From an uncultured Spirochaetaceae bacterium (GTDB lineage: Bacteria > Spirochaetota > Spirochaetia > Sphaerochaetales > Sphaerochaetaceae): 9,712 bases of DNA. A program made the translations under genes and the position numbers. The stretch lies in contig CAMKAB010000020.1 of the NCBI GenBank assembly GCA_946410375.1, forward strand, positions 1 to 9,712. The letters run 5' to 3'. Positions 4,364 through 9,712 of the stretch are shown piece after piece. The number at the start of each line of letters is the position of its first letter. The first letter of the stretch is position 1. The notes below the pieces were generated by a model. The model was given only the letters and a program-made list of their open reading frames with translations, was not told the DNA's origin and ran no database searches.

Positions 4364-6472
4364 GTGAAAAAAACATTTTCATTGTCTGTTCTGTTGATTT
4401 TTATTTCTTTATTGTTGTTCGTGTCGTGCGGCAGCAGCGGAGGCGGGAACTCTACCCAGACCCTTGCGAGCGTAACGGTTGAGTATAATTCCGCCGCAAA
4501 AGCTTCCAGCCTCACTAAAAAGATAAATTTGTCTTCAAATATTGTCACTAATGAGATTTTCAGCACTATTTATTCTGAAACCGCAGGTGCCGCGAATATC
4601 ACTGCAATGTCTTTCAGCAATGTTAAACGGATAACGGGATCTTTTTCCAATAATGTTGATAATTATTCATTGCAGAGGTTGACGTTTGATTCCTCTTTGC
4701 AATTGCTGGATCAGTATTCTTTCTATTATGCTCGCGGTTTGGACAGGGTGAAGATAAGTTCGGTACCTGATATTAAAGAGTTGGCATTCTATAACAGCGG
4801 TTTTCGGCTTGATAGTGATGTGGACATAACTTCCGCTCAGCTTAAGAATATTCACGATAATTTCAGCAATATCATGTTAGGTATTAAAATAAAACTTGTG
4901 AACGGTGTGGGCGGAGCTGACACGTCGAAGTCTGCATATCTGAACGAGAAACCTTCCGATGTCGCGGTTCCCTCTGTAAGCGGGTATGTTTTTGACGGGT
5001 ATTATTCCGCAGAGAACGGCGGAGAGAAGATTTTCGATTCAAACGGAGCGGTTGTTGCCGGAACCGTTTGTACGGACAGCGTCGGTAAATGGATTTCTCT
5101 CGATGTTCTGACTCTGTATGCTCGCTATGTAAGTAATTATTACACCGTAAAATTCCAGCCTGGCGAGGAAGCTTCCGGTACGATGCAGGATCAGATAATC
5201 GGAGTCGGCGAAGGTGTTGAATTGAGGAAATGCACTTTTGATGCTCCTGTCGGACAAACATTCAAGGAATGGGCTGTATCGGGAACAAACAGGAAGTTCA
5301 GGGATATGGAAACCGTTAAAGATATCGCAGGCAAAGGAGAAGTTATCACCTTGGTTGCTGTATGGGAAGGGGGATATACGAGAACATATTATAGAAATCT
5401 AAACCCCACGGATGATAAGATCATCGGAACAATAAAACTTGCTTTGTTGACTACTTCCACGAATATCTCCGATCCTTCATATCCCGGGAAGACGTTTGTC
5501 GGATGGTTCCTGGATAGAAACGGAAATACGGCATTTGATCCTGATGAGAGCAGTAACAACGATGTGAGTATTTACGCAAAATGGGAAGGAATAACCAATT
5601 ATGTTATAAAGTTTGATCCTGCGAGGGATGTTGTTACCGATTACAGATTCGGATCTAGTCTGGTAAAGAACGGTTATGTTTATAATATAAATACGGATCC
5701 TGACAGACTGGCTAATGATATATACACAAGTTATGTTCCGTTAGAGAATCTCAGAGTCCAAACTTCTGAAGGAAAAATCAGATTTAGCGAACGGCCTATG
5801 CAGTGGAGACTCGGGGGCGATGATGCTGAAAAGTATCCGTTCCTCGGATGGAGTGTTAATAAGAACGCTTCTATTGCGACATTCCCCGCCAGTTCGTATA
5901 GTCTGAGAAACGGAGGAGTCGTTCCCGATTTCAACGGTACTCCCGCTTTTGAGAGCGGACTTATGGGCAACGGAGCGGAGATAACTTTGTATGCTGTGTG
6001 GAACGATCCGATGGAAAGGACCAGCTTAGCTCAGCAGGATGTGAAGTTGTGGATGTATGTGCCTTCCTCCGGAAAGGGCGAAGCTAAATGGAAGAACAGC
6101 GGAGCGACATACCCCGAATCGCTTAAAATGTATTTTGCGCCTATTACGAAGATAGACGGGAATATTATGGGCGGTGCTTTGAGGAGTACTGATTTGCTTG
6201 ACACGCTCAAGGCGGCGAATTTCTATTATGTTGATGATAAGGGTGTTTCCTCGTATAGACTGGACGGTTTTTATACTGCGGAGACAGGCGGCTACAAGGT
6301 TTTGAATGCGGATGGTTCCTTCTACAACACGGAGGTTTTGGATAAGGGCATGGACAACGGATTCGTGTATAGAAATGAAAATGACGAATTAGTTTGGATT
6401 GGGGGAACGATCAATGAAAATGGCGTGGAGATGAATTACACCGAACTCTATGCCCATTGGGAGCTGATATAA
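4364..6472 (+). CDS. Surface lipoprotein with LRR-like and InlB-type repeat modules
   Basis: The start is GTG at 4364, five bases after a strong GGAGGAG (4352-4358). The product has 702 residues. It opens with a lipoprotein signal peptide: MKK, a hydrophobic stretch of about 15 residues, then LFVSC with the lipidated Cys at residue 22. This fits the relaxed spirochaetal lipobox and is followed by a flexible GSSGGG tether. Residues about 79-150 (NVKRITGSF, SLQRLTFDSS, VPDIKELAFYNSGF) resemble BspA-type leucine-rich repeats. The rest carries repeated modules of the InlB B-repeat/Listeria-Bacteroides type, containing GY-F-GYY, FVGWFLDRNGN, FLGWSVNK and YRLDGFYTAETGG. Five module ends begin near residues 252 (YARY), 331 (VAVW), 404 (YAKW), 543 (YAVW) and 696 (YAHW). 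Such proteins are usually surface-exposed adhesins or binding proteins; the ligand is unknown. lepB follows eight bases later. Confidence 0.85.
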   Translation: MKKTFSLSVLLIFISLLLFVSCGSSGGGNSTQTLASVTVEYNSAAKASSLTKKINLSSNIVTNEIFSTIYSETAGAANITAMSFSNVKRITGSFSNNVDNYSLQRLTFDSSLQLLDQYSFYYARGLDRVKISSVPDIKELAFYNSGFRLDSDVDITSAQLKNIHDNFSNIMLGIKIKLVNGVGGADTSKSAYLNEKPSDVAVPSVSGYVFDGYYSAENGGEKIFDSNGAVVAGTVCTDSVGKWISLDVLTLYARYVSNYYTVKFQPGEEASGTMQDQIIGVGEGVELRKCTFDAPVGQTFKEWAVSGTNRKFRDMETVKDIAGKGEVITLVAVWEGGYTRTYYRNLNPTDDKIIGTIKLALLTTSTNISDPSYPGKTFVGWFLDRNGNTAFDPDESSNNDVSIYAKWEGITNYVIKFDPARDVVTDYRFGSSLVKNGYVYNINTDPDRLANDIYTSYVPLENLRVQTSEGKIRFSERPMQWRLGGDDAEKYPFLGWSVNKNASIATFPASSYSLRNGGVVPDFNGTPAFESGLMGNGAEITLYAVWNDPMERTSLAQQDVKLWMYVPSSGKGEAKWKNSGATYPESLKMYFAPITKIDGNIMGGALRSTDLLDTLKAANFYYVDDKGVSSYRLDGFYTAETGGYKVLNADGSFYNTEVLDKGMDNGFVYRNENDELVWIGGTINENGVEMNYTELYAHWELI

Positions 6473-6473
6473 T
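6465..6473 (+). promoter_or_regulatory. Perfect extended -10 box upstream of lepB
   Basis: TGATATAAT matches the extended -10 consensus TGNTATAAT exactly and overlaps the TAA stop of the lipoprotein gene (6470-6472). Seven bases separate it from the lepB ATG at 6481, so a transcript would start almost at the start codon. No good -35 box lies 15-19 bases upstream, which extended -10 promoters can tolerate. It may instead be a chance match at an A+T-rich junction. Confidence 0.4.
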
Positions 6474-6480
6474 AGCATTT

Positions 6481-7479
6481 ATGGCAAAACGATCTTTTTT
6501 TGACTCTGTCCAGGTTTGGACAGAGTCATTTTTAACTCGAAGAAAAGCGAAAAAACTCTATAAAAAAGGACATAAGTCTTTTAAATCCGAATTGTTGGAT
6601 TGGGTAAATGCGATAATGTTTGCCGTTGTTGTCGTCATCCTTATTAATCAGTTCCTGTTTCAGCTTTTTGTGATTCCGAGTCCGTCCATGTTGGAAACGC
6701 TCCAAATCGGGGACAGGGTTTCCGTTTCCAAGGTTACGTACGGGCTGGAGCTTTGGCCTGAGGGTCCTAAAGTTTTTAATTCCAGACGTCCTGATAGGGA
6801 TGATATTATAACTTTTTATAACCCCGATGTTGAAAAAAGAGGATTCCTGTATAACCTGATTATGAGGGTGTTGTATATGGGAACTTTTTCTCTTGTAAAC
6901 ATAGACAGAAACAAGGACGGTTCCATAAGGGAAACTCTGCTTGTGAAACGAACAGCCGGAATTGCCGGGGACACAGTCACTTTCAGGCGCGGCGATGCGT
7001 ATATCAGACCTGCCGGAACTGCGCAATATGTGAAAGAGGAGACATTCAGAGCTGAAAACGGATATGCCACATCTCCTCACAGGACAATAAAAAAAGAATT
7101 ATACGAGGGGTATATTGCCTCCGGAGTGCTGGAGGGTATGTTCAGTCGCGGGGTGGGGTATTCGTCTTTGCCGAAACACTTGATTCAGAAGTATGAATCC
7201 GTAGACAGAGATGCTTTTTATACGGATTACTATGAGTATTCAAAGAACTATTATAAAGGTCAGCTTGCCGCAGACCCGACCGATACGGATGCTATGAGCA
7301 ACTATGCAAAAATGGTGTTGGGAATTTATGTTCCCGACGGTTATGTTCTTCCTCTCGGTGATAACAGGGATAATTCATCCGACGGAAGATATTTCGGACC
7401 TGTTCCGGTATCTTCAGTCACGGGACACGCAAATGTGAGGATCTGGCCCTTGAAATCATTCGGAAATCCCGACAAATAA
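6481..7479 (+). CDS. lepB: Signal peptidase I
   Basis: This inner-membrane serine-lysine protease removes signal peptides from exported proteins that are not lipoproteins. The 332-residue product (E. coli LepB has 324) has a basic cytoplasmic N-terminus and a membrane helix at about residues 40-62 (AIMFAVVVVILINQFLF). The catalytic boxes follow: IPSPSMLETLQIGDRV with nucleophile Ser69, LLVKRTAGIAGD with general base Lys156, and LPLGDNRDNSSDGRYFGPVP at about 291-310. The segment of some 135 residues between the last two boxes is similar in size to that of E. coli. I chose the ATG at 6481. A TTG at 6457 would overlap the lipoprotein gene and has no ribosome-binding site. The ATG also lacks a Shine-Dalgarno at normal spacing (GGGAG at 6459-6463 is too far). 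hemW follows after seven bases. Confidence 0.96.
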   Translation: MAKRSFFDSVQVWTESFLTRRKAKKLYKKGHKSFKSELLDWVNAIMFAVVVVILINQFLFQLFVIPSPSMLETLQIGDRVSVSKVTYGLELWPEGPKVFNSRRPDRDDIITFYNPDVEKRGFLYNLIMRVLYMGTFSLVNIDRNKDGSIRETLLVKRTAGIAGDTVTFRRGDAYIRPAGTAQYVKEETFRAENGYATSPHRTIKKELYEGYIASGVLEGMFSRGVGYSSLPKHLIQKYESVDRDAFYTDYYEYSKNYYKGQLAADPTDTDAMSNYAKMVLGIYVPDGYVLPLGDNRDNSSDGRYFGPVPVSSVTGHANVRIWPLKSFGNPDK

Positions 7480-7486
7480 TTCGTTT

Positions 7487-8680
7487 ATGCAATTTAAAGA
7501 TTGTTTTGATTTTAGCGAACCGCTTTCTTTGTATATTCACATTCCTTTTTGCAAAAGCAAATGTTCGTATTGCGCGTTTTATTCAAAGCCATGTGCGAAA
7601 AGTTTTGAAATCTCCGATTATACCGAGCGGATTCTTTCTGAAATTCGCAGTTTAACAAACGAAATGGGCGGGAGGCCTTTTTACACGGCATATATCGGCG
7701 GTGGAAATCCCGGAGTTTTGAGTGTCGAGCAACTGGGCGGAATTGCGGAAGAAGTTTGTAAAAACGGAAGACCTGTTGAGTTTTCAGTTGAGATGAATCC
7801 CGAAAGCATATCGTATGGACACTTTCGTTTATTTGAGAATTTTTTTACCCGTTTATCAATGGGCGTTCAGAGCTTAAATGAAAGGGCCTTGAAATTTTTG
7901 GGAAGAAATTCTTCGCTTAAGGAAACGCTTAAGGGTTTGGAACTGTCTCAAGAACTTAGAAACAAAACAGGATGTGCTTTGAACTACGATATTATTTCGT
8001 GTCTTCCCGAGTGGCACGGAACGGATAATGATATAGTGAAAATCGTACGGGACTATGCTCCCGAACATATCAGCCTGTATGCTTTAACGCTTGAAGAGGG
8101 AACTCCTTTGTTTTTGCAAAAGCCTGATTTGCCTGATGACGACAGACAGGCGGTAATGCTTTCGGAATACCGGGAATTGTTGGATGAGCTCGGGTACGAG
8201 CATTATGAGGTGTCCAACTATGCGAAACGTACAGGCGCGCCGGCGCAAAACATATTAGCAGAACAAAATAAGTCTGAGAAAAATACGAACAGATGTTTGC
8301 ATAACTCCGTGTACTGGTCTTATAAACAATATGCGGGAATCGGCGCGTCCGCCGCTTCTACCGGTTTCAAGGGTTCAAAGGCGTATAGAATAGAAGCTTC
8401 TTCCGATTCGCGGAATTGGAAGTATTCCGTTAATGAATTAGGCTATACCGAAAAACTGGAAGAATTTGTTCTTATGGGCTTGCGTCAAAAGGCGGGGTTG
8501 TCGTTGGAGCGATTAAAAAAAGAATTCGGGAAAAGGCTTTGTCCTGAAAAGCTTATGCCTGCGGGGTATGCGATAAAGGGAGATTATCTTGTGCCGGAGG
8601 AAGAAGGATTTCTTACTGCTGATAATGCGGCGATTGTTGTTTTGGATAACATAGAAGATCGCGCGAATTGCACGGATTAG
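7487..8680 (+). CDS. hemW: HemW-type radical SAM haem chaperone
   Basis: HemW resembles HemN (oxygen-independent coproporphyrinogen III dehydrogenase) but binds haem and is thought to insert it into cytochromes rather than oxidise coproporphyrinogen. The 397-residue product shows YIHIPFCKSKCSYCAF with the radical-SAM cysteines Cys22, Cys26 and Cys29. Residue 31 is Phe, not the extra Cys of true HemN. YIGGGNPGVLS follows (Asn where HemW usually has Thr in GGGTP), then VEMNPES, SMGVQSLN, YEVSNYAK and the haem-binding HNSVYW at residues 272-277. About 20 extra residues sit between SNYAK and CLHN compared with typical HemW. The ATG at 7487 has no Shine-Dalgarno. It lies seven bases after lepB, with AATAAT (7475-7480) six bases upstream. 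Co-transcription with lepB is likely. Confidence 0.93.
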   Translation: MQFKDCFDFSEPLSLYIHIPFCKSKCSYCAFYSKPCAKSFEISDYTERILSEIRSLTNEMGGRPFYTAYIGGGNPGVLSVEQLGGIAEEVCKNGRPVEFSVEMNPESISYGHFRLFENFFTRLSMGVQSLNERALKFLGRNSSLKETLKGLELSQELRNKTGCALNYDIISCLPEWHGTDNDIVKIVRDYAPEHISLYALTLEEGTPLFLQKPDLPDDDRQAVMLSEYRELLDELGYEHYEVSNYAKRTGAPAQNILAEQNKSEKNTNRCLHNSVYWSYKQYAGIGASAASTGFKGSKAYRIEASSDSRNWKYSVNELGYTEKLEEFVLMGLRQKAGLSLERLKKEFGKRLCPEKLMPAGYAIKGDYLVPEEEGFLTADNAAIVVLDNIEDRANCTD

Positions 8681-8917
8681 AATGGAATTAAAGCGGATTT
8701 AAACAAAATTAAATGACGCATTCTATAAAGAGATTTTGCCTAAAGAAGACTTATCGATTAGAACGAAATTAAAATCGGGTGAAAAATCTCGTTAAAAACC
8801 GGCTTAAAAATCGGGTCCGGTTGTTTGAGAAGATTTGTTTTGCGGCTATTCGGGAATAAAACGGGCGGGTAAATCAGACGGTGTTTCGCGCAAATTCATC
8901 ATCGGACTAATTACCGC

Positions 8918-8953
8918 AAACGACAATAAACGACAATAAACGATAATAAACGT
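8918..8953. repeat. 10-bp tandem repeat (about 3.5 copies)
   Basis: Three units of cgaYaataaa (8921-8930, 8931-8940, 8941-8950) are flanked by partial copies. The first two are identical and the third has one C-to-T change. The 10-bp period is close to one helical turn, which would phase any short A-tracts. The array ends just before the left arm of the compound hairpin. Confidence 0.8.
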
Positions 8954-8956
8954 AAA

Positions 8957-9020
8957 AAAGCATAACAAAAAACACGTGCCGGTTTGCTGAGATGATTCAC
9001 AGTAAACCGGTTTATGCTTT
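8957..9020. terminator. Compound hairpin between hemW and yebC
   Basis: An outer nine-pair stem, AAAGCATAA (8957-8965) with TTATGCTTT (9012-9020), stacks directly on a 12-pair inner stem (8978-8989 with 9000-9011; two G-U pairs). A 12-base bulge lies on the left side and the loop has 10 bases. Read on the minus strand, the outer stem runs into TTTTTT (8959-8954), a terminator form against antisense transcription towards hemW. Read on the plus strand, the inner stem is followed by TTTATGCTTT, a weaker terminator for the hemW transcript. It could also be a stable 3' end or an unknown RNA element. Confidence 0.5.
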
Positions 9021-9150
9021 GCTGGAAATTATATTTTTCTAATTCGTTTCCTACTTATTGTTTAGTTATATCATTTTTATTTTTTTCGCCGCTCTCGTAC
9101 ATGAAGTGTTACTCAGGTGTTTTCTTCTTATATTGAGAGTTCCAATCGTA

Positions 9151-9180
9151 TTGACACCTTTTTTTATGATGTGCTACATT
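9151..9180 (+). promoter_or_regulatory. Sigma70-type promoter for yebC
   Basis: A perfect TTGACA (9151-9156) and TACATT (9175-9180, 4 of 6) are separated by 18 bases. TG one base before the -10 box makes it extended. Transcription should start near 9187, giving yebC a leader of about 110 bases that contains a 20-bp word shared with the region upstream of the lipoprotein gene. Confidence 0.65.
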
Positions 9181-9296
9181 TACAAAGATGATTGCAGGTC
9201 TTTACGAATGATTGTTATTCTTTGTTTTTCATTCTGCAAATTCATCCGAAAAACTTAATAATTTAGAAGAATTTCAGGTTCTTCAAAGAGGATTAT

Positions 9297-9712
9297 ATGT
9301 CAGGACATAGTAAATGGGCAACAATTAAGCATGCAAAGGGTATTGCGGACCAGAAGCGCGGACAAAAGTTTACAAAGCTGATTAAGGAAATAAGCGTGGC
9401 TGCTAAGATGGGCGGTCCGGATCCGGATACGAACTCTGCGCTCAGAACGGCTATTTTAAAGGCGCGAGCCGAGAATATGCCGAAAGATAACATTGAGAGA
9501 GCTATCAAGAAAGGTACGGGAGAGGACGCGAGCGTTGCATATTTGGAGTTGACTTACGAGGGGTATGCGCCGGGCGGAGTTGCGATTATCATCGACACTT
9601 TGACAGATAATAAGAACAGAACAGCAGCCGATGTTCGTTCCGCTCTTGAAAAACTGGGCGGATCTCTCGGAACAAGCGGATGCGTTTCTTATAAATTTAA
9701 GAAGAAAGGAAT
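9297..9712 (+). CDS. yebC: YebC/PmpR-family protein (N-terminal part, cut by window end)
   Basis: YebC-family proteins are conserved cytoplasmic factors, long annotated as transcriptional regulators and more recently linked to relief of ribosome stalling. The sequence alone cannot choose between these roles. The ATG at 9297 follows AAGAGG (9286-9291) by five bases. The 138 visible codons start [20 protein letters not shown]. They continue with the family signatures [73 protein letters not shown] (split here over its two halves) and [12 protein letters not shown]. The family is about 245 residues long, so roughly the last 110 lie beyond the window. It has its own promoter and is not part of the hemW unit, from which it is separated by over 600 bp. 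Confidence 0.97.
   Translation, partial: MSGHSKWATIKHAKGIADQKRGQKFTKLIKEISVAAKMGGPDPDTNSALRTAILKARAENMPKDNIERAIKKGTGEDASVAYLELTYEGYAPGGVAIIIDTLTDNKNRTAADVRSALEKLGGSLGTSGCVSYKFKKKG

Larger units (their letters stand above)
8681..9150. other. Long A+T-rich spacer after hemW
   Basis: No supportable gene lies here. The first part is A+T-rich, with repeated aaattaaa-like words (near 8685, 8706 and 8765) and a direct repeat AAAATCGGGT at 8771-8780 and 8807-8816. AACCGG (8797-8802) and CCGGTT (8817-8822) could form a six-pair stem followed by TTGTTTGAG, a weak candidate terminator for hemW. Further on are the 10-bp repeat and the compound hairpin listed separately, then a T-rich stretch leading to the yebC promoter. 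Confidence 0.6.

Noticed and set aside
4884..5261. 125-codon minus-strand ORF inside the lipoprotein gene, and other antisense ORFs in lepB and hemW
   Set aside because: They are shadows of well-supported genes on the plus strand, with no family motifs or start signals.
6457..6480. TTG start that would extend LepB by eight residues
   Set aside because: It overlaps the lipoprotein gene and has no Shine-Dalgarno; MAKRSFF from the ATG at 6481 is a normal cytoplasmic N-terminus.
9058..9258. 66-codon hydrophobic plus-strand ORF upstream of yebC
   Set aside because: The only long start is a TTG with no ribosome-binding site, and the frame runs through the well-matched yebC promoter. The hydrophobicity follows from T-rich DNA.

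Overview
The window reads as a chromosomal segment of a spirochaete, most likely a Treponema or close relative. This rests on the protein families: a lipoprotein with a relaxed lipobox, a BspA-type leucine-rich stretch and InlB-like repeats, a membrane-anchored SUMF/FGE-domain protein next to smpB, and treponeme-like EF-Ts and S2 sequences. It is an inference from family resemblance read by eye; no database search was run. No IS element, phage gene, CRISPR array, tRNA or rRNA was recognised.

Layout. Positions 1-3858 are read on the minus strand: a SUMF-domain membrane protein (3858-2521), then smpB (2516-2049) four bases later, a hairpin, a 15-bp tandem repeat, a strong promoter with a long hairpin-rich leader, rpsB (1614-757), a 233-bp spacer and the start of tsf (523 to the window edge). 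Positions 3859-4363 form a divergent regulatory region with a 16-bp perfect palindrome. Positions 4364-8680 are read on the plus strand: a large surface lipoprotein, lepB (signal peptidase I) and hemW (radical-SAM haem chaperone), packed with gaps of 8 and 7 bases. Positions 8681-9296 are a long spacer with a 10-bp tandem repeat, a compound hairpin and a good sigma70 promoter. They lead into yebC (9297 onward, cut by the window end).

How the genes fit together. Most are translation and protein-export housekeeping: S2 and EF-Ts for ribosome assembly and elongation, SmpB for rescue of stalled ribosomes, YebC-family translation or transcription factor, and signal peptidase I for maturing exported proteins. 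The two less routine proteins are the surface lipoprotein and the SUMF-domain protein, both expected outside the cytoplasm.

No clear new multi-gene system is visible. The most noteworthy signals are non-coding: the rpsB leader (a candidate S2 autoregulation element), the palindrome next to a TTGACA box in the divergent region, and start codons lacking a Shine-Dalgarno sequence but lying 6-7 bases after a -10-like box (candidate leaderless mRNAs). Several short tandem repeats also cluster around rpsB, one of which merges into the smpB terminator.
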